Below, one piece after another: positions 45,542 to 54,120 of a stretch of 54,120 nt of DNA (the stretch's first letter is position 1; each line of letters starts with the position of its first letter). Source of the stretch: CAYVQZ01 sp964453435 (lineage in GTDB: Bacteria > Abyssobacteria > SURF-5); assembly GCA_964453435.1 (NCBI GenBank), contig CAYVQZ010000039.1, forward strand, positions 1-54,120, in the 5' to 3' direction. The notes below the pieces were generated by a model. The model was not told the origin of the DNA. It saw only the letters and a program-made list of their open reading frames with translations, and searched no databases. The position numbers and the translations under genes were made by a program.

Positions 45542-45547
45542 GCGAAG

Positions 45548-46138
45548 ATGGCGAAGACACGCGAAAGAGAAATTCTGATCAGCGGTTTTGGGGGACAGGG
45601 GATTGTTTTGGCGGGCAATATTCTTGGCAAAGCCGCGGCGATACACGACGGTAAACATGCTACGCTCACCCAATCATACGGTCCCGAGGCCCGCGGAGGC
45701 TCATGTTCGGCGCAGGTTCTTATAAGTGAAGAGGAGATTCTTTTTCCATACGTGGAGCGTCCTCAGGTGATGGTCTGCATGAGCCAGGAAGGTTATTCCA
45801 AAAACGTCGAGGCGCTCGTGCCGGGAGGGCTTCTCCTGTGGGACACGGACCTCGTTCAGACCGGCGAGCTTGACCCAAGTTGGAACGCCTTCGACATCCC
45901 GGCCACTCGGTTTGCCGGCGAGCTGGGTAATGAAATGATGGCGAATATCGTGATGCTGGGCTTTTTATCCGCCGTAAGCGACATTGTGAGCGTGGATTCG
46001 CTCAAGAAGGCCGTTCTCAGCTCGGTGCCGCCGCATACGAAGGAAAAGAACACCCAGGCCTTTGAAAGAGGCCACGAGTACGGCCTCGCGATATTGAAGA
46101 GCATCGCAAAGAAAGAAGAGAGCCGAACGGAAGCATGA
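45548..46138 (+). CDS. korC: 2-oxoacid:ferredoxin oxidoreductase gamma subunit
   Basis: 196 residues. The signature ILISGFGGQGIVLAGNILGKAA at the N-terminus (20 residues shown at most) and QSYGPEARGGSCSAQV define the gamma domain, which binds CoA or stabilises the complex. Family length is about 180-200. It overlaps the start of the large flavoprotein by 4 bp, so its expression is coupled to the next gene. Confidence 0.9.
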   Translation: MAKTREREILISGFGGQGIVLAGNILGKAAAIHDGKHATLTQSYGPEARGGSCSAQVLISEEEILFPYVERPQVMVCMSQEGYSKNVEALVPGGLLLWDTDLVQTGELDPSWNAFDIPATRFAGELGNEMMANIVMLGFLSAVSDIVSVDSLKKAVLSSVPPHTKEKNTQAFERGHEYGLAILKSIAKKEESRTEA

Positions 46139-49100
46139 GCGCGAAGAAGAAAACAAACAAACCACACGAGGCCGTTCTGATTGTCGGCTCCGGCTTTGGA
46201 GCCCTCAAGGTCGCCGAAGACCTCGCTCAGTCCGGTATTCCCGTGATGTGGACAACAAAAGCCGATAACTTTCTCGAGCTTCCCGGCGGTATCGAGAGTT
46301 TCATCGAGTGGCCCGACGACATCAATTTTCAATTCAGGCCCTTGTACCTTCGCGTCACACGAAATCCCCATGTGAAGGCGCTGACGCGCGCGCGCGTCGA
46401 GTCGTTGGAGCGCTCCGGCAACCGGTTCCGAGCCGTTGTCGTCCAGGACCCCCATTATGTCGATTACGACCTTTGCACCGGATGCGGCCGCTGCATGGAG
46501 ATATGCCCTCTTGACGGCGCGACCAGCCCGCCGCTGAAACGCAGTCCCGCCTACTGCCCTTCCCGCGCCCTGGAATTGGACAAGCGCCAACTCAGCGCGT
46601 GTCGCGCGGGTTGCCCGCTGGGTATAAATATTCAGGCCTACATGGCGCTTGCCGCAGCGTCCCGGTTCGAAGAAGCGCTCCGGATTATAAAAGAAGATAA
46701 TCCTTTGCCCGGAATCTGCGGAAGGGTATGTCATCATCCATGCGAAGAATCATGCCGCCGCAGCGATCTTGACCAGGCAGTGGCCATTCGGGATATCAAG
46801 CGATTCCTTGCGGATTATGAGGCCGAGCGCGGCTTGCCGGAACTGGTAATGCCGGAAAGGACCAAGCAAACCGAGCGCATAGCGGTCATCGGCTCCGGCC
46901 CGGCGGGTCTGACAGCGGCCCACTTCCTGAACAGGTTCGGCTTTTCGGTAACTGCCTTCGAGAGCCTGCCGTACGCAGGCGGTATGCTCCGCGCCGGAAT
47001 CAATTCGTTCCGGCTGCCCCGGCGAGTGTTGGATGCGGAAATACAAGCTATCGAGAGGGCTGGCGTCGAAATCCGGACCGGCGTCACCGTAAATTCCGTC
47101 GAAGACCTGTTGGCGCAGGGATATGACGCCGTGCTGGTCAGCACCGGCGCCCACCGAGACCTTCGCCTTAATATCCCCGGAGAGGATGCCGGCGGAATCG
47201 TTCACTGTGTCCAGTTCCTGAGCGGAGTGAATCTTTATAATACCGGCGAAGTCGGTCCCCGCACGGTCGTCATCGGAGCAGGCAATTCGGCAATGGACGC
47301 CGCGCGAACGGCATTGAGGCTCGGTGCCGACGATGTCACGATTGTGGCGATAGAGAAAGAGCACGAGATGCCCGCCCATCCGCGCGAGGTCCGCGAGGCG
47401 AGGGAGGAAGGTGTCGAACTCATCCTCGGAGTCGCGCCGATCGCTTTTGAAACCGATCAGAATCGGGTCCGCCGTGTCGTGTGTCGCTCCGCCCGATGGA
47501 GCGAGCCGGATAGCCAGGGCATGCGTCGAATCGAATACGATTCGGAACAGACGTTCACCGTCGACGCCGACACGGTCATCGTCGCGATAGGACAGCAGCC
47601 GCATCTCGAGGAAACCGGCCTCGGCGGCCGGCTTGCGACAGGCAGGGGCGGAAGGATTGCGGTGGACGAATGCTCCGCAACTTCCATAAAAGGGATATTC
47701 GCCGCGGGAGACGTGGTGACCGGGCCTTCGACGGTAATCGGCTCGATGGCAGCCGGGAGGCGCGCCGCCGGCAAAATTATCGAGTACCTCACGGGACAGC
47801 CCTCGCCATTCGTCGACCTGGCGTGCGAGACTCGCGGTGTCGGAGACTTCATTGAAATATCGGAAGATATTCCGCGGCAATGGCGCCCCGAGATGGCTCA
47901 GCGCCAGCCGAAAGCACGGCGGCGGGATTTTGACGAAGTCGACTTCGGGTTTACGGCCGACCAGGCCGTCTTCGAAGCCCGACGCTGCCTCCAGTGCGGC
48001 GTATGTTGCGAGTGCCGCGTCTGCGAGACCGCATGCGCGGAAATTGGGGCAATCGACCACTTCAGGCCCCCCCGCCGGTTCGAGCTTTCCAGTCCGGCGG
48101 TTGTAGTTGCCGATTCGAACGAATTGCCGGAACTCGAACATGCCGGTGAGGGAATTTACAACATCGGAGAGTTCAAACAGACGGTCGATATGATGGACGT
48201 GCTGGTGTCGGGAAGCGCGGCGGCCGGCCAAGCCATGGCGCGGGCGGCTTTCCTCAGGGAACTGGTCCCCCAGGAAAAACCGCACCCAATCGAAATGGAT
48301 GCCAATGGCGGACTTGGCGTGTTCTTCTGCTCGTGCAACGGGACAATGGCGCCACAGAGCGTGCTCGACCGGCTCGTTGAAACAACGCAAAAGATACCTG
48401 CCGTTCGGCACAGTGAGGTCATTCTGTCGGCTTGTCATCCCGACGGCTCGGACCGGGTCGCGCGCGCGGTCCAACAAAAACGATTGGGGCGGGTCATTTT
48501 GGCGTCGTGCGTATGTTGTCCACTGGAATTCCAGTGTATCTCTTGCAACGACCAGCGCACACGCGCCCGCATTCACCTGTTCGACCGCCTCGGCCTTCCG
48601 CGCAGCCACTTCGAGACGATTAACATTCGCGACCACCTCGCCGACGCGGGCCTGTCCGAGGAGGAAATGTTTGAAGGCGCCCGAAGCCTGCTGCGGGGCG
48701 CAATGGTGAGGTCTCACCTGATGACCCCGCTGCGCCAGGGAACCACCGAGATCGGCCGCCACATCCTTATACTCGGCGGCTCCGAGACCGGAATCAGTTG
48801 CGCTTTGAATCTCGGGCTGCAGGGATTCAAGGTGCGGTTGGCGCATCGATGCAAGATACGGGGCGAGGATGCGCCGGAATACGTGCGTAACAGGCCGGTT
48901 GACGTCACGCAGGGAGGACGCTCCATCGCTCATGTCGAGGAGGCGGAAATTCTGGATATCTCCGGCCACGTGGGCGATTTCAGGATTCTCGTGAACGAAG
49001 GCGGAAAACGCCATCGCTGGCGGGCCGACGTCATATGCCTGACAGATGAGAACGTTCTCCCCCTGGCTATTCCCGAAGACATGATGGGCCTGAAAAAGCT

Positions 49101-49518
49101 GTACAGATATGACTTTGCATTTTTCCATACCCCGCAATTGGGGCTGTACCGGGTGTTGCCGCGAACCTTGAAGAGAGTGAACGCGTTCGAAGCCGGAGCC
49201 GCGCTGGCGGCGCAGGTTGCGACGGCGACCGCGGAGGCGTTCCTGAAAGACCACGAACTCAGCCCGCGCGTAGACCCCGAGCTTTGCCGCGGATGCGGTC
49301 GCTGCGCCGACATCTGCCCTTTCAACGCCATCCATCTGGTTGCTGACTCCCACGGCATCTACAAATCGGAGGTGCTCCGCCACAATTGCGTGGGCTGCGG
49401 CGGGTGCGTCGGACGTTGTCCCGTAACCGCAATGAATATCCCGTATTTCTCGAACAAATTGCTGGAAGAAATCGTCATGGAGACCCTGTCGGGAGAACGG
49501 CGTCATGAACCAAGCTAA
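46135..49518 (+). CDS. 1127-residue chimeric flavoprotein: HdrA-like, GltD-like and ferredoxin domains
   Basis: Domains in order: an N-terminal Rossmann HdrA-like part (VLIVGSGFGALKVAEDLA, 14-31); a [4Fe-4S] ferredoxin set (CTGCGRCMEICP, 114-125); a GltD/DPYD-type Cys-rich domain (CRAGCPLGINIQAYM; CGRVCHHPCEESC, 195-207); a FAD/NAD(P)H GltD-like module (IGSGPAGLTAAHFL from 252, second nucleotide site VVIGAGNSAMDAA about 380); another cluster (CLQCGVCCECRVCETAC, near 615-640); an HdrA-like part (GVFFCSCNG near 715, LILGGSETGISCALNLG near 880) that lacks the Cys/Sec-bearing PTMDC motif; and two C-terminal [4Fe-4S] sites (1051-1062, 1085-1096). It probably takes electrons from NAD(P)H and relays them. 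The two HdrA halves look degenerate compared with the Sec-HdrA downstream. Confidence 0.85.
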   Translation: MSAKKKTNKPHEAVLIVGSGFGALKVAEDLAQSGIPVMWTTKADNFLELPGGIESFIEWPDDINFQFRPLYLRVTRNPHVKALTRARVESLERSGNRFRAVVVQDPHYVDYDLCTGCGRCMEICPLDGATSPPLKRSPAYCPSRALELDKRQLSACRAGCPLGINIQAYMALAAASRFEEALRIIKEDNPLPGICGRVCHHPCEESCRRSDLDQAVAIRDIKRFLADYEAERGLPELVMPERTKQTERIAVIGSGPAGLTAAHFLNRFGFSVTAFESLPYAGGMLRAGINSFRLPRRVLDAEIQAIERAGVEIRTGVTVNSVEDLLAQGYDAVLVSTGAHRDLRLNIPGEDAGGIVHCVQFLSGVNLYNTGEVGPRTVVIGAGNSAMDAARTALRLGADDVTIVAIEKEHEMPAHPREVREAREEGVELILGVAPIAFETDQNRVRRVVCRSARWSEPDSQGMRRIEYDSEQTFTVDADTVIVAIGQQPHLEETGLGGRLATGRGGRIAVDECSATSIKGIFAAGDVVTGPSTVIGSMAAGRRAAGKIIEYLTGQPSPFVDLACETRGVGDFIEISEDIPRQWRPEMAQRQPKARRRDFDEVDFGFTADQAVFEARRCLQCGVCCECRVCETACAEIGAIDHFRPPRRFELSSPAVVVADSNELPELEHAGEGIYNIGEFKQTVDMMDVLVSGSAAAGQAMARAAFLRELVPQEKPHPIEMDANGGLGVFFCSCNGTMAPQSVLDRLVETTQKIPAVRHSEVILSACHPDGSDRVARAVQQKRLGRVILASCVCCPLEFQCISCNDQRTRARIHLFDRLGLPRSHFETINIRDHLADAGLSEEEMFEGARSLLRGAMVRSHLMTPLRQGTTEIGRHILILGGSETGISCALNLGLQGFKVRLAHRCKIRGEDAPEYVRNRPVDVTQGGRSIAHVEEAEILDISGHVGDFRILVNEGGKRHRWRADVICLTDENVLPLAIPEDMMGLKKLYRYDFAFFHTPQLGLYRVLPRTLKRVNAFEAGAALAAQVATATAEAFLKDHELSPRVDPELCRGCGRCADICPFNAIHLVADSHGIYKSEVLRHNCVGCGGCVGRCPVTAMNIPYFSNKLLEEIVMETLSGERRHEPS

Positions 49519-49930
49519 ACTGCTGGGCATTTGCTGCAACTGGAGCCCGTATGCCTGCTATAACGCGGCCGGAATGGCTCGCATCAACATGCCGCCGAAT
49601 TTCCGATTGATTCGCGTTATGTGCATCGGACGAATAAACCAGGCGCTGATTCTGAGGGCGTTCGAATACGGAGCCGACGGTGTCATTCTGCTCGAGTGCA
49701 CGGATGAGGACTGTCGGTACGGTCCCGGCCCGGAGGTCGGCCACACGAATGTCCAACGGGTGCGCAAATTGCTGCACTTGCTCGGAATCGGACAGGAGAG
49801 ACTGGTCGAAAAATGCTTCGCCAGCCATGAAAAGGAAGAGTTCGTGTCGGCGCTCTGGGAATTCGCGGACCGCATCGAGGCGCTCGGCCCCGACCCTGCC
49901 AAGCCGCGCCAGGAGCGGGAGGCGTCATGA
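49505..49930 (+). CDS. mvhD: MvhD-like iron-sulfur subunit
   Basis: 141 residues. MvhD is the [2Fe-2S] protein that links a hydrogenase or formate dehydrogenase to HdrA. Here it reads GICCNWSPYACYNAAG, RVMCIGRINQALILRAFEYGADGVILLECTDEDCRYGPG. The second Cys of the canonical CNWCSYAG is Ser, but a Cys occurs three residues on (YAC). The remaining Cys positions (MC, EC, DC) are kept. Overlaps the previous gene by 14 bp and the next by 4 bp. No hydrogenase is in the window. Confidence 0.85.
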   Translation: MNQAKLLGICCNWSPYACYNAAGMARINMPPNFRLIRVMCIGRINQALILRAFEYGADGVILLECTDEDCRYGPGPEVGHTNVQRVRKLLHLLGIGQERLVEKCFASHEKEEFVSALWEFADRIEALGPDPAKPRQEREAS

Positions 49931-51141
49931 AGCGCAGCGAAAACGAGATTGACAAGATTATAAAGGAGCAATCGCTCTATCAGTGCCTCGAGTGCGGGAA
50001 GTGCTCGGCTTCATGCCCTCGCCTCATTGCAGGGAAGGAATATTCGCCGCGCCTGCTCGCGCATAAACTGATTGCGGAACGCGAAGACGAAGCCTTCATA
50101 GAAAGCGCCGTCTGGGAATGCCTGACCTGCGGTCTGTGCGAGGAACGATGCCCCTCGGGCGTCAACGTCAGTCACTTGATTCTCGAGATGCGCAGCCTGC
50201 TTGCCGGCGCCAAGGGCCTGAAGGGGTTCCGCTCGCACGACGGCGCACTCCATTCATGGATGAGAATGATGACCTCTCCGGAGCTGAGCCAGAATCGTCT
50301 CGATTGGGTCGACTCGAACTTGCGGGTCTCGTCGTCCGGACCGGTGGCCTTTTTCACCGGCTGCGCGCCATATTTCGACGTGTTCTTCGCCGGAATCGAA
50401 GTTGACACGCTTTCGATCGTGCGAGACAGCATCCGGCTTCTGAATTTCCTCGGAATAGAACCGGCCGTGCTGGCAAACGAGCGCTGTTGCGGTCATGACC
50501 TCTTGTGGACGGGAGACCGCGAGAATTTCGAGACCCTGTGCCGCTTGAATTATGAGGAGTTCAAGGCGGCGGGAGTCGAGGAAATCATCGTTTCGTGCCC
50601 GGAATGTTTCCACGTTCTCAACAACTATATGCGGGAAGTGGTTCCCCGGTTTGACGTCAAGGTTACGTTGCTGATCGATATGCTGGAACGGGAAATCCGA
50701 AAAGGGGGAATAGTCTTTCAGCCATCGAGGCGGAAAGTCACGTTTCAGGACCCGTGCCGGCTCGGCAGGATAGCCGGACGATTCGACGAGCCTCGGAATT
50801 TGATATCGATGATACCGAACATGAAACTGCGGGAGATGGAGAACTCGCGACACAGCGCCATCTGCTGTGGCAACAACGCGTTCATTAACTGCGATTCCTA
50901 CTCGAAGCGTATCCAGGTGCAGCGATTGAGAGAGGCAAAGGCGACAGGCGCCGACACGCTGGTGACAGCCTGCCCCAAGTGCATGATTCATTTGACATGT
51001 ACGATGAAAGACCCGATGGGCCGGGGCTCGCTGGCAATGGAAATTCGCGACCTCGTGTCGGTTCTCGCCGACCAGATCGAATGGGCGGGAAAAGACAAGC
51101 GCCTGCTGGCGGCCGGAAGGGCAGGAGCATCCAAGCTCTGA
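49927..51141 (+). CDS. HdrC-HdrB fusion protein
   Basis: 404 residues. Two [4Fe-4S] ferredoxin sites, C20/C23/C26/C30 (CLECGKCSASCP) and C65/C68/C71/C75 (CLTCGLCEERCP), form the HdrC part. Two CCG domains form the HdrB part: FFTGCAPYFDVF, NERCCGHDLL, VSCPECFHV; then QDPCRLGRIAG, AICCGNNAF, TACPKCMIH. Both CCG sites look complete, so the two noncubane clusters that reduce disulfides in HdrB could form. In anaerobic bacteria such fusions act on unknown disulfides or other acceptors. It overlaps mvhD by 4 bp; HdrA follows 69 bp on. Confidence 0.9.
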   Translation: MKRSENEIDKIIKEQSLYQCLECGKCSASCPRLIAGKEYSPRLLAHKLIAEREDEAFIESAVWECLTCGLCEERCPSGVNVSHLILEMRSLLAGAKGLKGFRSHDGALHSWMRMMTSPELSQNRLDWVDSNLRVSSSGPVAFFTGCAPYFDVFFAGIEVDTLSIVRDSIRLLNFLGIEPAVLANERCCGHDLLWTGDRENFETLCRLNYEEFKAAGVEEIIVSCPECFHVLNNYMREVVPRFDVKVTLLIDMLEREIRKGGIVFQPSRRKVTFQDPCRLGRIAGRFDEPRNLISMIPNMKLREMENSRHSAICCGNNAFINCDSYSKRIQVQRLREAKATGADTLVTACPKCMIHLTCTMKDPMGRGSLAMEIRDLVSVLADQIEWAGKDKRLLAAGRAGASKL

Positions 51142-51210
51142 GGCGTTCGGGATTTGAAATAACGAGACCGTTTTCTATGACGGCAACGGAAACACATGGA
51201 AGGGAACAGC

Positions 51211-53676
51211 ATGGAAGGACAATCGTCAAATGATGCCCGCCGAATCGGCGTGTACGTGTGCCATTGCGGTCTGAACATCGCCGGCGTGGTGGACTGCGAG
51301 GCGGTCGCGAACTATGCCGGGCGCCTGCCCGACGTGGTCATCGCCCGCCATGAAGGCTACCTGTGCTCGGAACCGGGGCAAAATATCATTAAAACGGATA
51401 TCGCCGAGCAGGACCTCAATCGCATAGTCGTGGCCTCATGCACGCCTCGGCTGCACGAACCCACATTCAGGCAATGCATCAGCGAGGCCGGACTCAACCC
51501 GTACCTGCTCGAGATCGCCAATCTCCGCGAACAGTGTTCGTGGGTTCACGGGCACGACCGCGAGGGCGCTACCCGCAAAGCGAACGACCTGGTGCGCTCC
51601 GCCGTAGCCCGCGCGCGGCATCTGGCGCCCCGAACCGAACTCGAAGTTCCGGTAGAACGGAAGACGATGGTCATCGGCGGAGGAGTTGCAGGCATACAGG
51701 CGGCGCTGGACCTTGCGGACTCGGGCTACAAGGTAATCCTCGTCGAACGCGAACCGAGCATAGGAGGAATAATGGCCAGGTTGGACAAGACGTTTCCAAC
51801 CATGGACTGCTCCATATGAATACTCGGTCCGAAGATGACTGATGCCGGTCGGCATCCAAACATTACGCTGCTCACCCTGAGTGAAGTCAAGAAGGTCACC
51901 GGGTACGTCGGCAACTTCCACGTACGGGTCCTGAAGAAGGCCAGGTACGTGCGAGAAGGCGAATGCACCGCATGCGGCGACTGCATCGAGGAATGCCCGG
52001 TCGTCTTGCCCGACGAGTTCAACATGGGGCTGAGTTCGCGCCGCGCCATCTTTTCGCCCTTCCCCCAGGCGGTCCCGTCGGCGTATGTCGTCGATATCAA
52101 TCACTGTCTCGGCCACAATCCGATTGTGTGCGGGAAATGCATCCAGAAATGCGAGAAGAAGTGCATCGATTTCAACATGAACGACGAACAGTTGGAGTTC
52201 GACGTCGGAACCATAATCGTGGCCACGGGAACCGACATTTACGACCCGACAATCCTCGATGAATACGGTTACACCCGCCATGAGAACGTTGTCACGAGCA
52301 TCGAGTTCGAGAGGCTTGTCAATGCGGGCGGCCCGACCAGGGGAGAGGTCGTGCGGCTGACCGACAGGAAGGCTCCGAAGTCGGTGGCGTTCATTCAGTG
52401 CGTCGGCTCGCGCTCTCAAAAACGCGGCCAGCCATACTGCTCGAATGTCTGCTGCATGAACACCGTGAAAAGCACGCTCCTGCTCAAGGAGCATTACCCC
52501 GATATCGAGGTGAAGGTGTTCTACATCGACATCCGCGCCTTCGGCAAAGGTTTCGAAGACCTGTTCCGAAGAAGCAAGGGAACGGGGGTCCGGTATATTC
52601 GAGGCCTGCCCGGCTCGATCAAGGAAGACCCGAAGACGAACGACCTGATACTTACCGTCGAGAACACCGCCACGAACGAGCTCGAGAAACATCGGGTCGA
52701 GATGGCCGTATTGGCCGTCGGGATGCAGCCGCCGGAGACCATGAATATTGTGCAGGAAATGTTGACGCTGCAAAAACATGTCGACGGCTTCTTCCTCGAA
52801 GCGCATCCGAAGTTGCAGCCGGTCGACTCTGCAACGAAAGGAATCTTCTTCGCCGGTTGCGCCGAGGGTCCGAAAGACATCAAGGAATCGGTCACACAAG
52901 CCTCCGCAGCCGCCGCGCGCGCCATGCGGCTCATGAATCCCGGCAAATTGAAGGTCGAATCCATCACGGCGGAGGTTGACCCGCAGACTTGCACGTCGTG
53001 CGGAATATGCGCGAAGGTGTGCCCGTATAACGCAATCACGGTCGACACCCGCGCCAAGAAGCCCGCCCAGGTAACCACGGCGGCGTGCGCCGGCTGCGGC
53101 ACCTGCGCCGCCGAGTGTCCGGCCGACGCCATCCGGATGCACCACTTCACCGACGCGCAGCTCCAGGCGCAAATCGACGCCGTCCTCGAGGAGAGTCCGG
53201 CGGAGCAGGTCGTCGTGTTCGCCTGCAACTGGTGCTCGTATGCCGGAGCCGATTTCGCCGGCGTTGCGCGGCTGCAATATCCGACAAACGGGCGGCTCAT
53301 ACGAACAATGTGCTCGGGCCGGGTGGACGAGAAGTTCATCTGGCAAGCCTTCGAGAAGGGAGCGCCCGTCGTGCTCGTCTCCGGCTGCCACATAGGCGAC
53401 TGCCATTACATTGACGCCAACCACTGGACCGAGCGCCGTATAAAGAAGGTCTGGAAGAAAATGGAAAAGCTCGGTATCCGCGCCGACCGCCTCGCGCTCG
53501 AATGGATAAGCGCAGCCGAGGGAGTTCGCTTCCGCGAAGTGATGGACCGGATGGAACGCCTGCGGCAGACCGTCACGCCCGACGAAATCGCCGAAACCCA
53601 ACGAATTCTCGAGGAAGAGAAAAAGCGGAAACCAACAAAAGCCGAGGCGGAAGCGGTGGCCGCCGAAGGTTCGTGA
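51211..53676 (+). CDS. hdrA: HdrA-MvhD fusion, predicted selenoprotein (Sec203)
   Basis: 821 residues if the TGA at 51817 is read as Sec. Order: HdrA N-terminus (GVYVCHCGLNIAGVVDC), Rossmann FAD-binding stretch (MVIGGGVAGIQAALDLA, about 151-167), PTMDCSI-Sec-ILGPKMTDAGRHPNI, ferredoxins at 252-262 and 299-318, FAD part (GTGVRYIRG; FFAGCAEGPKD), two more [4Fe-4S] sites (CTSCGICAKVCP, CAGCGTCAAECP; 594-636) and a C-terminal MvhD domain (ACNWCSYAGAD, MCSGRVDEK, GCHIGDCHY; about 668-790). HdrA is the bifurcating flavoprotein of heterodisulfide reductase; Sec at this position is known in methanogens and some bacteria. ATG 51211 has AAGGGA upstream; ATG 51196 is possible. Conventional calling would give two genes, 51196-51819 and 51835-53676. 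Confidence 0.93.
51817..51819 (+). other. in-frame UGA recoded as selenocysteine in hdrA
   Basis: Lies between DCSI and ILGPKM, at the residue that is Cys in most HdrA proteins. The frame continues without interruption, and the downstream sequence is typical HdrA. Confidence 0.92.
51841..51856 (+). promoter_or_regulatory. bacterial SECIS hairpin for hdrA
   Basis: Perfect 6-bp stem GATGCC/GGCATC (51841-51846 with 51851-51856) closing a GGTC loop. There are 27 nt between the UGA and the loop, inside the 16-37 range of the bacterial SECIS model. The loop begins GGUC, as in the other selenoprotein gene here. Confidence 0.8.
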
Positions 53677-54120
53677 GAAACGGTTTCTCAACCACCGATT
53701 CACACCTGTCTGCGTGCGACGCACAGGCAGGCGAATTTGCGCGGAGTGCGATAGAGGGATATCAGGGCATCAGCGTGTCCCCGGAATTGCTTGAAGCATG
53801 CTTCCTTGGCGTCTTCGCGCCTTGGCGTGTGATAGTCCTTCCCCGGGTTAGCTTGTGTTCCCCGTGGTTGCGTGCCTCTCCGCTCCCAGGGTTTCAGGTT
53901 TTAAGTTCGTAAAAGGCTCCTCTGCTGAGTCGTGGTCAAAAGTCTTTCATCCGCGGTTCCAACCGATGTTTTTTGACCACGGAGACACCGAGCGCCACGG
54001 AGAACTGCAAAGACTGAGAAGGAAAGCGACAGTGTTTTTGCGCCGTGCGCCCTTGCTAAACGTGCAGACGTGATAATCATATAAAGGCGCCTCCGGGCAT
54101 ATCGAATAAGGTATTATCGA
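53677..54120. repeat. intergenic tail with dispersed short repeats
   Basis: About 440 bp to the window end, no gene recognised. CCTTGGCGTGTGA (near 53820) and CCACGGAGACACCGAGCGCC (near 53980) are of the kind that recurs in many environmental bacterial genomes as low-copy spacer repeats. No terminator for the hdr operon was found right after the stop at 53676. Confidence 0.4.

Noticed and set aside
46750..49539. 929-codon open frame on the minus strand
   Set aside because: Antisense shadow of the large flavoprotein, whose plus-strand translation has many recognisable Cys and nucleotide motifs.
51819..51835. Two separate hdrA fragments
   Set aside because: The two halves are in the same frame, 15 nt apart, and together rebuild one continuous HdrA motif across the TGA.
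51436..53724. 762-codon open frame on the minus strand
   Set aside because: Antisense shadow of the Sec-hdrA gene; no domain motifs and strongly biased by the GC-rich third positions of hdrA.
1..54120. tRNA or rRNA genes
   Set aside because: GTTCGA-like words occur inside coding regions only; no cloverleaf or rRNA core sequence was found by eye.

Overview
The window looks like chromosomal DNA from a GC-rich, Gram-negative-type bacterium with a largely anaerobic redox lifestyle. The evidence is a tripartite efflux system with a lipoprotein adaptor, signal-peptide-bearing multiheme cytochrome c, 2-oxoacid:ferredoxin oxidoreductase and heterodisulfide-reductase (Hdr)-like flavin/iron-sulfur proteins. 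I cannot place it in a phylum from the sequence alone. Two genes need selenocysteine (Sec) insertion at an in-frame UGA, so the host should encode SelA/SelB/SelC/SelD. None of those genes is in this window, and I saw no tRNA, rRNA or CRISPR array.

Layout. 0.1-1.4 kb: ComF-like phosphoribosyltransferase and a VanZ-like membrane protein. 1.5-3.8 kb (minus strand): a periplasmic metallophosphatase-multiheme cytochrome that I reconstruct as a selenoprotein, and a dTDP-4-dehydrorhamnose reductase. 4.3-8.8 kb: a small exported Tyr/Pro-rich protein, a membrane-anchored protein, a glutamate-cysteine ligase of the acidithiobacillus type, a TIM-barrel isomerase, an FmdB-like zinc ribbon and a DUF6504-type protein. 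8.8-16.3 kb (minus): two multi-spanning GT39-like membrane proteins, UvrA, protein-L-isoaspartate methyltransferase and a 48-residue protein. 16.5-21.6 kb (minus): a four-gene phosphorelay cluster with two histidine kinases and two response regulators. 21.8-29.7 kb: a parvulin-like isomerase, type II NADH dehydrogenase, small exported/zinc-ribbon proteins, an MFS transporter, an M20 peptidase and an N-acyl-D-amino-acid deacylase. 29.8-36.7 kb (minus): a hotdog thioesterase, then a TetR regulator, adaptor and RND pump. 37.2-42.9 kb: an O-methyltransferase, iron-sulfur flavoprotein, B12/radical-SAM protein, a small three-gene operon with an HExxH protein, and a REP-associated tyrosine transposase.

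43.0-53.7 kb is the most coherent unit. It is one plus-strand operon with mostly overlapping start/stop codons: ferredoxin, KorA, KorB, KorC, a 1127-residue GltD/HdrA-like chimera, MvhD, an HdrC-HdrB fusion, and a Sec-containing HdrA fused to MvhD. I infer a soluble electron-transfer (possibly flavin-bifurcating) complex that joins 2-oxoacid oxidation through ferredoxin to Hdr-type chemistry and a pyridine nucleotide.

Both selenoprotein UGAs are followed, 18 and 27 nt later, by a perfect 6-bp stem capped by a loop starting GGUC, as in the E. coli fdhF SECIS. Standard gene calling would split or truncate both genes. Intergenic spaces also carry a dispersed mosaic repeat family. Two copies of a 52-bp foldback unit within it differ only at two positions that pair with each other.
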